Of a DNA stretch of 64,000 nt, positions 9,130 through 18,532 are shown piece by piece. Positions within the stretch are counted from its first letter, which is position 1; the number at the start of each line of letters is the position of its first letter. The stretch is from Synechococcus sp. RSCCF101 (lineage in GTDB: Bacteria > Cyanobacteriota > Cyanobacteriia > PCC-6307 > Cyanobiaceae): contig NZ_CP035632.1 of the NCBI RefSeq assembly GCF_008807075.1, positions 2,170,001-2,234,000 of the forward strand, given 5' to 3'. The notes beneath the pieces were generated by a model that was not told the DNA's origin, searched no databases, and worked only from the letters and a program-made list of their open reading frames with translations. Position numbers and translations under genes: made by a program.

Positions 9130-10221
9130 GTGGTCAGCGTCGTGCCCCTGTGCTCCACCTCCGATCTCCACGTGGTGGAGACCCGTCCATTGGTGCCGCC
9201 CAGCCTGCTGCATCAGGAGCTGCCGCTGGCGCCGCACACGGCTGAGTCGATCCAGGCGGCCCGCCGGCGCATTCAGGCGATCCTGCGGGGCGAGGACCGG
9301 CGCCTGCTGGTGATCGTCGGGCCCTGCTCGGTGCATGACGTGGATGCGGCGCGCGAGTACGCGGATCGCCTTCTGCCGGTGCGCCAGCGCCACGCCGAGG
9401 ATCTGGAGGTGGTGATGCGGGTGTATTTCGAGAAGCCCCGCACCACCGTGGGCTGGAAGGGTCTGATCAACGACCCCCACCTCGACGGCAGTTACGACAT
9501 CAACACCGGGCTGCGGCGGGCCCGCGGGCTGCTGCTGCATCTGGCCGGCTGCGGCCTGCCGGCGGCCACCGAGCTGCTCGACCCCGTGGTGCCCCAGTAC
9601 ATCGCCGATCTGATCAGCTGGACGGCGATCGGCGCCCGCACCACCGAGAGCCAGACCCACCGCGAGATGGCCTCCGGCCTCTCGATGCCGATCGGCTACA
9701 AGAACGGCACCGATGGCAGCGCCGCCATCGCCATCAACGCCATGCAGGCGGCCTCCCGGCCCCATCACTTCCTCGGCATCAACCACGAGGGCCATGCCTC
9801 CATCGTCACCACCACCGGCAATCCCGATGGGCACCTGGTGCTGCGGGGCGGCAAGCAGGGCCCCAACTACAGCCCCGAAGCGGTGACGGCGGCGGCCCGT
9901 CAGCTGGAGGCGGCCGGCCTGACGCCGCGACTGATGGTGGACTGCAGCCATGGCAACTCCAACAAGGACTACCGGCGTCAGGGCGAGGTGCTGGCCAGCG
10001 TGGCCGCTCAGGTGGCTGACGGTTCCGATGCCGTGCTCGGCGTGATGCTCGAGAGCCACCTGGTGGCTGGCAGCCAGGGTCTGGGCTCCGATCCGGTGAG
10101 CCTCAGCTATGGCCAGAGCATCACCGATGCCTGCATCGATTTCGAGACGACTGAGGCGCTGCTGGATCAGCTCAGCGCTGCGGTGCGCGGGTCCCGCTCC
10201 CGGCAGGCCGTGCTGACCTGA
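9130..10221 (+). CDS. aroG: 3-deoxy-7-phosphoheptulonate synthase (class I, AroG type)
   Basis: DAHP synthase joins phosphoenolpyruvate and erythrose 4-phosphate in the first step of the shikimate pathway. The 363-residue protein has the class I alpha signatures [10 protein letters not shown] (metal-binding Cys), [40 protein letters not shown] and [16 protein letters not shown]. Length and motifs match AroF/AroG/AroH enzymes; which allosteric type applies is not visible. The start is GTG at 9130; another in-frame GTG lies at 9142. A promoter for it must lie in the 116 bases shared with divergent acnB. Confidence 0.93.
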   Translation: MVSVVPLCSTSDLHVVETRPLVPPSLLHQELPLAPHTAESIQAARRRIQAILRGEDRRLLVIVGPCSVHDVDAAREYADRLLPVRQRHAEDLEVVMRVYFEKPRTTVGWKGLINDPHLDGSYDINTGLRRARGLLLHLAGCGLPAATELLDPVVPQYIADLISWTAIGARTTESQTHREMASGLSMPIGYKNGTDGSAAIAINAMQAASRPHHFLGINHEGHASIVTTTGNPDGHLVLRGGKQGPNYSPEAVTAAARQLEAAGLTPRLMVDCSHGNSNKDYRRQGEVLASVAAQVADGSDAVLGVMLESHLVAGSQGLGSDPVSLSYGQSITDACIDFETTEALLDQLSAAVRGSRSRQAVLT

Positions 10222-10263
10222 GGGCCCACGAGCCATCGCAGGCCGGCCACGGCTTGCGTTCGA

Positions 10264-10290
10264 CTGGCACTCTCGAGGTGAGAGTGATAA
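10264..10290. promoter_or_regulatory. CIRCE-like inverted repeat
   Basis: CTGGCACTC-N9-GAGTGATAA matches the HrcA operator consensus TTAGCACTC-N9-GAGTGCTAA at 15 of 18 arm positions, with the exact nine-base spacing. The same stretch also contains a perfect seven-base dyad, CACTCTC-GAGGT-GAGAGTG (10268-10286). It lies 100 bases upstream of the small conserved gene at 10391. A second short dyad, AGTGT-TT-ACACT, follows at 10320-10331. HrcA control is inferred from the motif only. Confidence 0.4.
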
Positions 10291-10390
10291 CAACCCCGAG
10301 TGATCTGGAAAGATTGTGAAGTGTTTACACTGAACTTCCGGTCCGGTTGCTGAAGCTACTTTGAGCCGACTTTCCTCCGGGAGATCAGGC

Positions 10391-10714
10391 ATGACCTATC
10401 TTCTGCAGCTCTGCGGCTTCTCCGATCCGCTGCGGCTGTTCTATCTGGAACAGCAGCAGGGGCCCTGCTACGGCGGCTTTCGCCGCTTCCATCTCGATGA
10501 TTTGATGGACTGGGCCCTGGCGATCGCCAGCCGCCGCCACTGGGACTCCGATCTCATCGAGAAGGCGGTGATGGACCACTGGCTGCGTCGCGCTGAACAG
10601 ATCCGTCTCTGGCAGCAGCGCCTCGGCCAGCAGCCTTCCCAGCAGCTGCTGGTGGCCGCCATCGGCACCAATCAGGACTGGCAGCGCCGCTGTGAACGCC
10701 TGCTCGAGGTCTGA
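10391..10714 (+). CDS. Conserved hypothetical protein (107 aa)
   Basis: This small protein (MTYLLQLCGFSDPLRLFYLE...) has no recognised domain. It is soluble and probably helical, rich in Leu, Gln, Arg and Trp, with no signal peptide or membrane span. The chosen ATG has GGGAG about ten bases upstream; an in-frame upstream start would only add ten unremarkable residues. A CIRCE-like dyad stands 100 bases in front of it, which would make it a heat-shock or protein-quality-control gene if confirmed. It converges on the phytol-kinase-like gene. The function is unknown. Confidence 0.75.
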   Translation: MTYLLQLCGFSDPLRLFYLEQQQGPCYGGFRRFHLDDLMDWALAIASRRHWDSDLIEKAVMDHWLRRAEQIRLWQQRLGQQPSQQLLVAAIGTNQDWQRRCERLLEV

Positions 10715-10754
10715 GCCGGGGTCATCCAGGCGGATTCAGTGTCTCCGGATGGGT

Positions 10755-11360
10755 TCAGCCGGCTCCTCCCAGCTGAACCCAGAGCCAGGAGACGCTCAGG
10801 GGCACGCTGAGGTTGTCGATGCCGGCCACCGCCACCTGCTCCAGCCCTGTGGCCACCAGTGCGAGGGCAGGCAGGGTCCACAGCTCGGGGCCGGTTCCCG
10901 TGATCATGCGTGCCAGCAGCAGCGTCAGCAGGCTGACCAGCGCCATCGCCAGCGTTCCGGCCAGGGATTTGCGCTGACCCATCACGCTCCAGCTGGGGGA
11001 CCGCACGGCCGGCCCCACGAGTCCGGCAAGCCCATCGCCCAGGGCCATCACCATCACCCCAACCGCCATGGCCGCGGCCTGAGCCGGCCAGAACCACCAG
11101 GCGAGCAGCGTGATCGCCAGTCCGTAGGCCACGGTGCCGTAGCTGTGGCGGTCCACATCCTCAACGGCCGGCAGCACCCGGATGCGGTGATTGAGGGCGG
11201 CCAGCAGGGTGACGCTGGCCGCCACGGGCAGGGCGATCCAGCGGTCCACCTGCACCGCCCAGGCGATGAGCACCACCGGCCCCGTGCCGATGTGCACGAT
11301 CTTGCGGGGCCATTCCCGCTGAGCGGGCCAGCGCCCCCGCACCCACAGGGCCAGGCCCAC
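10755..11360 (-). CDS. Phytol/dolichol kinase-like membrane protein
   Basis: This protein of about 200 residues has six or seven hydrophobic spans and the CTP-dependent lipid kinase features KIVHIGTGPVV near the N-terminus, VMALGDGLAGLVG in the middle and KSLAGTLAM after it. In cyanobacteria such proteins (VTE5-like) phosphorylate phytol for tocopherol or chlorophyll salvage; substrate specificity is inferred. The start is uncertain. The first GTG (11360) cuts into what looks like the first membrane span, and the frame is open upstream through LLALIPCFAWLLALVG to the sigma factor stop, without an ATG. A longer product from a non-ATG start is likely. Confidence 0.72.
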   Translation of the reverse strand: MGLALWVRGRWPAQREWPRKIVHIGTGPVVLIAWAVQVDRWIALPVAASVTLLAALNHRIRVLPAVEDVDRHSYGTVAYGLAITLLAWWFWPAQAAAMAVGVMVMALGDGLAGLVGPAVRSPSWSVMGQRKSLAGTLAMALVSLLTLLLARMITGTGPELWTLPALALVATGLEQVAVAGIDNLSVPLSVSWLWVQLGGAG

Positions 11361-11452
11361 CAGAGCCAGCAGCCAGGCGAAGCAGGGGATGAGGGCCAGC
11401 AGGTCGGTGCTGGCCGGCAGGGACAGAGGCTCCGTTGAACCGGGGGTGATCG

Positions 11453-12490
11453 TCAGGCGGCCTGCTGGTAGCTGGTCATGGTGCGGAGCTTGAGGATCGC
11501 CTTGGCTTCCAGCTGGCGCACCCGCTCGCGGGACACGTTGATCTGGCGGCCGATCTCAGCCAGGGTCAGGGGCTCGGCGCCGTCCAGGCCGAAGCGGAGC
11601 CTGAGGATCTTCTGCTCGCGCTCATTGAGCTGGGAGAGCCAGGTGCCCAGGTGCTCCTTCTGCAGACTGCGGTCCATCCCCTCCATGGGCTCACCGCTGC
11701 TGGGATCGGGGATCAGCTCACCCAGGGTGCTGCGGTCCTCCTCGCCGCGGGCGTGGGCGTCGAGTGAGGCGCAGGGAGCGCTCTGGGAGATCAGGTCCTC
11801 CAGCTCCAGGGTGGCGATGCCCATGGCCTCGGCCAGCTCCATCCGGTTGGGCTGGCGGCCGAGCTCATGGGAGAGCTCGCGCGTGACACGGCGCATCTTG
11901 GAGAGCTTCTCGCTCACATGGATGGGAAGACGGATGGTGCGAGCGCTGTTGTCGATGGCGCGCGTCATCCCCTGGCGGATCCACCAGTAGGCGTAGGTGG
12001 AGAACTTGTATCCCATTGCCGGGTCGAATTTCTCAACCGCCCGTTCCAGTCCGATGGCTCCTTCCTGAACCAGATCGAGAAGTTCCAGACCCTGGTTCTG
12101 ATACTTCTTGGCCACGCTGACAACGAGCCTCAGATTGGCCGCCATCATCCGGTCGCGGGCGCGACCGCCCATGCGGATCTGATGACGCTGGCGCGGTGTG
12201 AGTTCGGCTTCGGGAAGATCCTGGAGGCGCTTCATCGCCTGCACATGGTGTGCCAGCTCGATCTCCTCGGCCGGAGTGAGCAGGGGCACACGGCCAATGT
12301 TGCTGAGATACCAGCCGATGGAATCGGAGCCGTTTCGGCTACTCCCACGTGCCGCAGAGCTGGATGCGGAACCCTGTAGAGGTGATGTGCGTGGCTTCCG
12401 CCGAGAGGCGGGGAGTTTCGGCGGTAGTTGCGGTTCCACTGACGGGCGGCGTGTGCCAGCTCCGGAAGTGGAATCCAGAGGGATCCCCAT
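11453..12490 (-). CDS. RNA polymerase sigma factor, group 2 (RpoD-like)
   Basis: This 345-residue sigma-70 factor has regions 1.2 (DSIGWYLSNIGRVPLL), 2 (NLRLVVSVAKKYQNQG, FSTYAYWWIRQGMTRAID), 3 and 4 (LRLRFGLDGAEPLTLAEIG, VSRERVRQLEAKA). It lacks the long acidic N-terminus of a primary sigma factor, has a basic Ser-rich N-terminal tail of about 60 residues, and fits the nonessential group 2 factors of cyanobacteria used in stress, nitrogen or light responses. The ATG at 12490 is preferred over the one at 12532 because GGAGG stands eight bases upstream. Which of SigB to SigE it corresponds to cannot be assigned. Confidence 0.92.
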   Translation of the reverse strand: MGIPLDSTSGAGTRRPSVEPQLPPKLPASRRKPRTSPLQGSASSSAARGSSRNGSDSIGWYLSNIGRVPLLTPAEEIELAHHVQAMKRLQDLPEAELTPRQRHQIRMGGRARDRMMAANLRLVVSVAKKYQNQGLELLDLVQEGAIGLERAVEKFDPAMGYKFSTYAYWWIRQGMTRAIDNSARTIRLPIHVSEKLSKMRRVTRELSHELGRQPNRMELAEAMGIATLELEDLISQSAPCASLDAHARGEEDRSTLGELIPDPSSGEPMEGMDRSLQKEHLGTWLSQLNEREQKILRLRFGLDGAEPLTLAEIGRQINVSRERVRQLEAKAILKLRTMTSYQQAA

Positions 12491-12672
12491 CACCCTGGCC
12501 TCCAGATCTTGATTGTGCGCGGAATGTAGCACCGTGAACCGGGTGCGCCAGGCACAAAGCCGAAGAGAAAACGAAGTTCAAGGGCTGTGTTGCAGGATTT
12601 TCAACCAGCACAGTGGAAAACTGTTCACGGCAAACAGAAATTCCTGCTCCGCGGCCCCGGCTGCGGCCGGAT

Positions 12673-14814
12673 TCAGCTGGGCGTCTGAACAAAGCCGCCG
12701 TGCCAGCGGTCGATCAGCTGGAGCTGGGAGCGTTGCCCCGTCCCCTTGGCCGGGCGGCGCAGGCTGAAACTGCCGTCGCTGGCCATGTCCCAGGCGCCCG
12801 TGTCATCGGTCAGGTACAGCTCCAGCAGCTGTTCCAGCTCCTCCCGCAGCTGCGGCTCATCGATGGGAACCACCGCTTCCACGCGGCGATCGAGGTTGCG
12901 CGGCATCCAGTCGGCACTGCCCATGAACAGCTCGGGATCGCCGGCATTGGCGAACCAGAACAGGCGCGAATGCTCGAGAAAGCGGCCGATGATGCTCACC
13001 ACGGAGATGGTTTCGCTGATGTTCTCCAGGCCGGGTCTGAGGCAGCACATGCCCCGGATCACCAGTTCGATCCGCACGCCCGCCTGGCTGGCCTCGTAGA
13101 GCAGGGACACGATCTTCGGGTCCACGAGCGAATTCATCTTGGCCCGGATGTGTCCGCCGCGACCCTCGCGGGCGTGGCGGATCTCGCGCTGGATCAACGC
13201 CTCCATGCCTTTGCGCAGCGTCACCGGCGCCACCAGCAGCCGGCGGAAGTTCTGCTGCCGGGAGAAGCCGGTGAGGTAGTTGAACAGTTCCACCAGATCC
13301 TGCCCCAGCTCCGGCCGTGCCGACAGCAGGCCGAGGTCGGTGTAGAGGCGGGATGTCTTGGAGTTGTAGTTGCCGGTGCCGATGTGCACATAGCTGCGCA
13401 GATGGCCCCGCTCCCGGCGCACCACGAGAACCACCTTGGTGTGGGTCTTCAGGCCGATCACGCCGTAGACCACATGCACGCCGGAGCGTTCGAGATGGCG
13501 GGCCCACTGAATGTTGTTGTCCTCGTCGAAGCGGGCCTTGAGCTCCACCAGGGCCATCACCTGCTTGCCGTTCTCCGCTGCACGGATCAGGGCCGCAATG
13601 ATCGGTGAATCGCGCGAGGTGCGGTACAGGGTCATCTTGATCGCCAGCACCGAGTCGTCGTCGGCGGCCTGGTTGATGAACTCCTCCACCGAGGTGGCGA
13701 ACAGGTCGTAGGGGTGATGCAGCAGCACATCGCCGCGGCGGATCACCGAGAAGATGCTCTCGAACTCCTCGGTCTTGATCGAGCCGTCCTCGAGCATGCT
13801 CCGCTGCGCCCGGGCCAGGCGCGGATGGGTGCGCCCTGAGTGGGGGTCGTCGCTGGCATCGGCCAGGGGAAGGCCCGTCAGGGCGAACAGATCGTCCAGC
13901 CCCAGCGGTCCATCCACCCGATAGAGGTCCGCCGCTTCCACGGCCATGCCGTCCATCAGAACCTGCACCACCTCTTCGGGCATCTCGTCGGCCACCTCGA
14001 GACGCACCACCTCACCGCCGATGCGGCGTTTGCGCAGCCCCTCCTGCAGGGCCAGCATCAGATCGTCCGCCTCCAGATCCCGCAGCTCCAGATCGGCATC
14101 GCGGGTGACGCGGAAGAAGTAATGGCCCTCGATGGTCATGCCCGGAAAGAGGCTCTCCAGGTTGAAGGCCACCACCTGCTCGAGGGGCACCGCCGTGTAG
14201 GTGGCCCCGTCCGGGGTGTCGCTGAGTTCGATCGGGATGCTCACGAACCGGCCCAGGGTCTTCTGGGGCACCTTGAGCCGCGCGAACTGCTGCTGGCCGG
14301 TCTCCGGGTCGCGGATCGAGGCGGCCACGTTGAGGCTCAGGTTGCTGACGAAGGGGAAGGGGTGGGCCGGATCCACCGCCAGCGGTGTGAGCACCGGGAA
14401 GATCGCGGTCTGGAAGTGCTCGTGCACCCAGAGGCGCTGGGCGTCGTTGAGATGGTGATGATCGAGCAGGTGCACACCGCGCTCGGCCAGCTGCACCTTC
14501 AGGCGCTGGCGGTAGTGGTCCTGCTGGCGCTGCAGCACCGGGCGCAGCCGCTCCTGAATCGCCTCCAGCTGCTCGCGCGGGCTCAGCCCATCGACGCTGC
14601 GCTTGGTGATGCCGGCCTCCACCTGCGACTTGAGCGAGGCCACCCGGACCATGAAGAACTCATCCAGGTTGTTGCTGAAGATCGCGCTGAACTTGGCCTG
14701 CTCCAGCAGCGGCGTGCGCTCGTCGAGCGCCTGAGCCAGGACGCGCTCGTTGAAGGCGATCCAGCTCAGTTCACGGTTGATGTACAGGGAGGGCTCCAGG
14801 CCGCCAGCACTCAT
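12673..14814 (-). CDS. ppk1: Polyphosphate kinase 1
   Basis: PPK1 reversibly makes polyphosphate from ATP, the phosphate store of cyanobacteria. The 713-residue protein carries the N-terminal [16 protein letters not shown], the catalytic His region [18 protein letters not shown] and [18 protein letters not shown]. The start MSAGGLEPS at 14814 has GAGGG seven bases upstream; an ATG six codons earlier is less well placed. It is divergent from the molybdenum cofactor genes. The 182 bases between its 3' end and the sigma factor start hold the sigma factor promoter; I see no further gene there. Confidence 0.95.
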   Translation of the reverse strand: MSAGGLEPSLYINRELSWIAFNERVLAQALDERTPLLEQAKFSAIFSNNLDEFFMVRVASLKSQVEAGITKRSVDGLSPREQLEAIQERLRPVLQRQQDHYRQRLKVQLAERGVHLLDHHHLNDAQRLWVHEHFQTAIFPVLTPLAVDPAHPFPFVSNLSLNVAASIRDPETGQQQFARLKVPQKTLGRFVSIPIELSDTPDGATYTAVPLEQVVAFNLESLFPGMTIEGHYFFRVTRDADLELRDLEADDLMLALQEGLRKRRIGGEVVRLEVADEMPEEVVQVLMDGMAVEAADLYRVDGPLGLDDLFALTGLPLADASDDPHSGRTHPRLARAQRSMLEDGSIKTEEFESIFSVIRRGDVLLHHPYDLFATSVEEFINQAADDDSVLAIKMTLYRTSRDSPIIAALIRAAENGKQVMALVELKARFDEDNNIQWARHLERSGVHVVYGVIGLKTHTKVVLVVRRERGHLRSYVHIGTGNYNSKTSRLYTDLGLLSARPELGQDLVELFNYLTGFSRQQNFRRLLVAPVTLRKGMEALIQREIRHAREGRGGHIRAKMNSLVDPKIVSLLYEASQAGVRIELVIRGMCCLRPGLENISETISVVSIIGRFLEHSRLFWFANAGDPELFMGSADWMPRNLDRRVEAVVPIDEPQLREELEQLLELYLTDDTGAWDMASDGSFSLRRPAKGTGQRSQLQLIDRWHGGFVQTPS

Positions 14815-14902
14815 GGAGACACCCTCTTGCATGGGTCTCGGAAACGTAGCAATCGGGACGCGGGAACCCATGTCGCCTGCGCGCTTGCCAGGCTGCGAAG
14901 CA

Positions 14903-15490
14903 ATGGAGGATTCGGCCCTGACTCCCACCGACCCGGTGAGCACCGACCCGGCGAGGCCCGCGCAGGAGGCCCTGACGCATCTCAACAGTGCGGGTCAGGT
15001 GCACATGGTCGATGTGGGCGGCCGGCCGGCCCGCCGCCGACGGGCCGTGGCGGAGGGATGGATCCGGATGCAACCCCAGGTGTGCGATCGACTGCTGGCC
15101 GGCCGTGCTCCCAAGGGCGACGTGCTGGCGGTGGCCCGGGTTGCGGCGATTCAGGCCGCCAAGCGCACCTGGGAGCTGATTCCTCTCTGCCATCCACTTG
15201 CCCTCACATCCATTCAGGTGGCCGTGGAGCCGGCCGCTCCCCCGGGAGTGGAGGCCGGGCCGGCGGCGGCCCTGCGCCTGAGCGCCGAGGTCTCCACCGA
15301 GGGGCCCACGGGTGTGGAGATGGAGGCCCTCACGGCTGTTCAGATCGGCCTGCTCACCCTCTATGACATGGCCAAAGCCCTCGATCCGGCCATGACCATC
15401 GGTCCGGTGCGGGTGCTGAGCAAGGAGGGTGGACGCCACGGTCCCTGGCGCCACCCCGATGCGCTGCCGGCGGAGCAGCGGCATGACTGA
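14903..15490 (+). CDS. moaC: Cyclic pyranopterin monophosphate synthase MoaC
   Basis: MoaC, with MoaA, turns GTP into cyclic pyranopterin monophosphate, the first intermediate of the molybdenum cofactor. Recognised by [36 protein letters not shown] and [20 protein letters not shown], the last carrying the conserved Asp-Met. The 195 residues are about 30 longer than typical because of an N-terminal Pro/Thr-rich extension, so translation may start later than the ATG at 14903. The last eight bases overlap the start of moeA (ATGACTGA), so the two are probably translated together. Confidence 0.92.
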   Translation: MEDSALTPTDPVSTDPARPAQEALTHLNSAGQVHMVDVGGRPARRRRAVAEGWIRMQPQVCDRLLAGRAPKGDVLAVARVAAIQAAKRTWELIPLCHPLALTSIQVAVEPAAPPGVEAGPAAALRLSAEVSTEGPTGVEMEALTAVQIGLLTLYDMAKALDPAMTIGPVRVLSKEGGRHGPWRHPDALPAEQRHD

Positions 15491-16721
15491 TCCCTTCCCC
15501 CGCCAGGGGCTGCCGCTGGAGGAGGCCCGCGCGCGGCTGCTGGACGGCCTCAGTGTCTCGCTGCCGGAGGAGACCCTGCCCTTGATCGCCTGTCTGGGGC
15601 GGGTGAGCGCCCGGCCCGTGGTTGCGGCCGAGGCCGTGCCCGGGTTCCGGGCCTCGGTCATGGACGGCTTCGCTCTGGCCGGCACGGCCCCGGCCGCCGG
15701 AGCGGCCTGGGAGTTGGTGGGCCGCTCGGAACCCGGCGCCCCGTACCCCGATCGCCTGCAGCCCGGTGAAGCGGTGCGGATTCTCACCGGCGCGCCGGTG
15801 CCCGATGGCTGTGAGCGGGTGGTGCCCCAGGAACTGGCCCGGCTCGAGGGCGACCGAAGCCGGCTGCTGGTGCCGGATGCCTCGAGCGGGCCGGCCTGGA
15901 TCCGGGCGGCCGATGAGGAGGCACGACCCGGGGACCGCCTGCTGGAGGCCGGTGAGCGCCTGGGTGCGGCGCACCTGGCCCGGCTGGCGGCGTGCGGCGT
16001 GGATCGGATCGCGGTGCACCGCCGCCCCACGCTGGCGCTGCTGATCAGCGGCGATGAGCTGGTGCCCCCGGGGCGGCCGCGCGGGCCCGGCAGCATCTGG
16101 GAGAGCAACGGCACCCTGCTGGAGGCCCTGCTGCAGCGTCTCGGTTACACCGTGGTATCGCGAGCCGTGGTGGCCGACCGCCGCGATCCCCTGCGTCGGG
16201 CCATGACCGACATGGCCGAGCACGCCGATGTGGTGGTGAGCACCGGTGGGGTGTCCGCCGGTGACAGCGACTGGATCCGTCCGCTGCTGGCCGAGCTGGG
16301 ATCGGTGACCTTCTGGAAGCTCGATCTCAAACCGGGCCGGCCCTTCGCCTTCGGTCAGCTCAAGGGCACCCCGTTCTTCGGGCTGCCGGGGAATCCGGTG
16401 TCTGCCGCGGTCACCGCGCTGCAGCTGCTCTGGCCTGCCCTGGAACGGCTCGAGGGCGTGACGGAGTCCCCCTGCCGGCGCTGGCGACTGCCGCTGGCGG
16501 CCCCGATCGAGCGCCGGGCCGGGCGGCCGGAGCTGATGCGGGCCGCCCTCGATCGCGACGGTGACGGCCACCCTGTGGCGCGCCTGCTGGGCTCGCAGGC
16601 CTCCTCGCGGCTCGGCTCTCTGCAGGGAGCGGACCTGCTGCTGGAGATTCCCGCGGAGGCCACCCGTCTGGAGGCCGGAGAGCGGGTCTGGGCCCAGCTC
16701 CTGGCCCTGCCCCTGCTCTGA
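15483..16721 (+). CDS. moeA: Molybdopterin molybdenumtransferase MoeA
   Basis: MoeA inserts molybdate into adenylated molybdopterin. The 412 residues show the family order: N-terminal [18 protein letters not shown], then the MoCF-binding domain with [13 protein letters not shown] and [11 protein letters not shown], and a C-terminal beta domain. Length is normal. It overlaps moaC by eight bases and is followed 12 bases later by an acetyltransferase gene. The enzyme serves NarB, the molybdoenzyme encoded 5 kb downstream. Confidence 0.94.
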   Translation: MTDPFPRQGLPLEEARARLLDGLSVSLPEETLPLIACLGRVSARPVVAAEAVPGFRASVMDGFALAGTAPAAGAAWELVGRSEPGAPYPDRLQPGEAVRILTGAPVPDGCERVVPQELARLEGDRSRLLVPDASSGPAWIRAADEEARPGDRLLEAGERLGAAHLARLAACGVDRIAVHRRPTLALLISGDELVPPGRPRGPGSIWESNGTLLEALLQRLGYTVVSRAVVADRRDPLRRAMTDMAEHADVVVSTGGVSAGDSDWIRPLLAELGSVTFWKLDLKPGRPFAFGQLKGTPFFGLPGNPVSAAVTALQLLWPALERLEGVTESPCRRWRLPLAAPIERRAGRPELMRAALDRDGDGHPVARLLGSQASSRLGSLQGADLLLEIPAEATRLEAGERVWAQLLALPLL

Positions 16722-16733
16722 GGCGCCATTCCT

Positions 16734-17213
16734 GTGGATCGTCCTTCCCTGCCTCTGCGTCCGATGGCGCCCCGCGACGAAGCGGAGCTGCGCGCGGTGT
16801 ATGTCGATGCGATCGACAGCACGGCCCCGGGGCTGTACAGCGAGGCGCAGGTGATGGCCTGGCGGTCCGTGGCACTGCTGCCCGGGCCGCTCGATGAGAC
16901 CCTGCGCCGCGGCATCGGCCTGGTCAGCGAAGGGGAGAGGGGCATCGAGGCCTTCGCCGTGCTGCACCCCTCGGATCGGCTGGCGCTGCTCTACTGCCGG
17001 GGGCGATCGGCGCGTCAGGGCCGGGCCGCGGCCTTGCTCGACCGGCTGGAGGCGGAGGCCCGGCGGCGCGGCTGCCGGAGCCTGCGCACCGAGGCCAGCC
17101 TGATCAGCCGGCCCCTGCTGGAGCGCCGCGGCTGGCAGGTGGTGGCCCCTGAGCGGATCGAGATCGCCGGGGTGAGCTTCGACCGCTTCCGGATGGCGCT
17201 GGCGCTGGATTGA
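16734..17213 (+). CDS. GNAT-family N-acetyltransferase-like protein
   Basis: A 159-residue protein with a GNAT layout: LRPMAPRDEAELRAVYVDAI at the N-terminus, a central strand (IEAFAVLHPSDRLALLYC) and the coenzyme-binding loop region RGRSARQGRAAALLDRLEAEA followed by RTEASLISRPLLERRGWQVV. The P-loop RxxGxxA is degenerate, so acetyl-CoA use is likely but not certain. The start is GTG. It sits between moeA and the convergent moaE, which suggests co-transcription with moaC-moeA, but no link with molybdenum metabolism can be read from it. Confidence 0.8.
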   Translation: MDRPSLPLRPMAPRDEAELRAVYVDAIDSTAPGLYSEAQVMAWRSVALLPGPLDETLRRGIGLVSEGERGIEAFAVLHPSDRLALLYCRGRSARQGRAAALLDRLEAEARRRGCRSLRTEASLISRPLLERRGWQVVAPERIEIAGVSFDRFRMALALD

Positions 17214-17230
17214 GCGCGATCGGCCCGGGA

Positions 17231-17662
17231 TCAGGTCAGGGGGGTGTTGCGGTCCAGCCAGCGCCCGCGGCCTCCCGACCACTCCCGCTTCCACAGGGCC
17301 GCCTCGCTCTTGACCCGCTCCAGCAGCGCCTGGCAGCAGCGCTGGGCCGGGCCGCGGCGGTCGGCCCGCACCGCCACCAGCACCAGCACCTCGCCGGGCC
17401 GGACCCGGCCGACCCGGTGCTGCAGCAGAACGGAGGCCACCCGGTGGCTGCCGGCCAGCTCGGCGGCCAGCCGCTGCAGCTGGGCTTCGGTCATGCCGGG
17501 GTAGTGCTCCAGATCCATCGCCTCCAGGGCCTGCCCATCGCCGGCCGTGGGCCGCATCCGGCCGATGAACTGGGCCTCGGCCGCTGCCGGTGGCGCCGTC
17601 CAGCCCTCCAGCAGCGCCGCCACGGAGATCGGTGCGGCCTGCACCCCGGTGTGGATGTGCAT
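17231..17662 (-). CDS. moaE: Molybdopterin synthase catalytic subunit MoaE
   Basis: MoaE, with thiocarboxylated MoaD, converts cyclic pyranopterin monophosphate to molybdopterin. The 143 residues contain FIGRMRP, EAMDLEHYPGMTEAQL, VGRVRPGEVLVLVAV and KSEAALWKREW, the last with the catalytic Lys pair. Its ATG overlaps the moaD stop by one base (TGATG), the usual coupling of the two subunits. Confidence 0.93.
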   Translation of the reverse strand: MHIHTGVQAAPISVAALLEGWTAPPAAAEAQFIGRMRPTAGDGQALEAMDLEHYPGMTEAQLQRLAAELAGSHRVASVLLQHRVGRVRPGEVLVLVAVRADRRGPAQRCCQALLERVKSEAALWKREWSGGRGRWLDRNTPLT

Positions 17663-17898
17663 CAGCCTCCCGTCATCGGGGGAAGGAAGGCCACCTCATC
17701 GCCGGGCTGCAGCGGTTGATCCCAGCCCACCAGCGCGTGGTTCACGGCAACGCGGATGTGGGCCGCCGGGCCGGTCCCGAGACCGAGGCTGAGCCAGAGG
17801 CCGGTGGGGGTGTCGGTTTCGCCGCGGGCGATCGCCACGTCCCGCGTTGTCCATCCGGCCTCCTCCCTCAGGGAGGCCAGCAGCCTGACCGTCAGCAT
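17662..17898 (-). CDS. moaD: Molybdopterin synthase sulfur carrier subunit MoaD
   Basis: This 78-residue ubiquitin-like protein ends in FLPPMTGG; the terminal Gly-Gly is adenylated and thiocarboxylated to deliver sulfur to the pterin. The N-terminus MLTVRLLASLREEAGW is the usual first strand and helix. Length is normal for MoaD. It is the first gene of a two-gene unit with moaE and is divergent from moaB. Confidence 0.92.
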   Translation of the reverse strand: MLTVRLLASLREEAGWTTRDVAIARGETDTPTGLWLSLGLGTGPAAHIRVAVNHALVGWDQPLQPGDEVAFLPPMTGG

Positions 17899-17962
17899 GG
17901 TCGAACGCTAACGCCGCTCCCTGGCCGCGGCCCGGCCCCCGGCCAGGATGGTTGGCCTCCGC

Positions 17963-18532
17963 ATGGCCGCTGCCGTGACCCTGTCCGTGGCTCTGCTCAC
18001 CGTCTCTGACCGGCGCACCCTGGCGGATGACCCATCGGGCGACGGCCTCAGCGAGCGGATCCGCGCGGCGGGTCATCACCTGATCGACCGGCAGCTGGTG
18101 CCGGATGACCGGTACCGCATCCGGGCCGTGCTGAGCGGCTGGATCGCGGATCCCACCGTTCAGGCCGTGATCAGCAGCGGCGGCACCGGCCTCACGGGCC
18201 GTGACGGCACCCCGGAGGCCGTGGCACCCCTGCTCGACAAGGTGATCGACGGTTTCGGTGAGCTGTTTCGCGTGCTCTCGTTCGAGAGCATCGGCACCAG
18301 TTCGCTGCAGAGCCGCGCCCTGGCCGGTGTGGCCAACGGCACGGTGATCTTCGTGCTGCCCGGCTCCCTCGACGCGGTCACCACCGCCTGGGACCGGCTG
18401 ATCCGGGCACAGCTGGACGCCACCACCACGCCCTGCAACCTGGTGCAGCTGCTGCCGCGGCTCACGGAATCCCCCAGCCGGCCTGCGGGCTCAGCCCCGT
18501 CGGTCGGCCCGAGGGCTCAGCCTCCCAGGTAG
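17963..18532 (+). CDS. moaB: Molybdenum cofactor biosynthesis protein MoaB
   Basis: MoaB/MogA-type proteins adenylate molybdopterin before molybdate insertion. The 189 residues carry VALLTVSDRRTLADDPSGD at the N-terminus and the substrate-binding VISSGGTGLTGRDGTPEA. A C-terminal tail rich in Pro, Ser and Gly extends beyond the usual end. The ATG at 17963 is chosen; one five codons earlier (17948) is possible. The last 16 bases overlap the convergent moaA end. Confidence 0.9.
   Translation: MAAAVTLSVALLTVSDRRTLADDPSGDGLSERIRAAGHHLIDRQLVPDDRYRIRAVLSGWIADPTVQAVISSGGTGLTGRDGTPEAVAPLLDKVIDGFGELFRVLSFESIGTSSLQSRALAGVANGTVIFVLPGSLDAVTTAWDRLIRAQLDATTTPCNLVQLLPRLTESPSRPAGSAPSVGPRAQPPR

Noticed and set aside
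13840-15366. 508-codon plus-strand frame opposite ppk1
   Set aside because: No conserved motif, and the ppk1 and moaC frames account for both strands.
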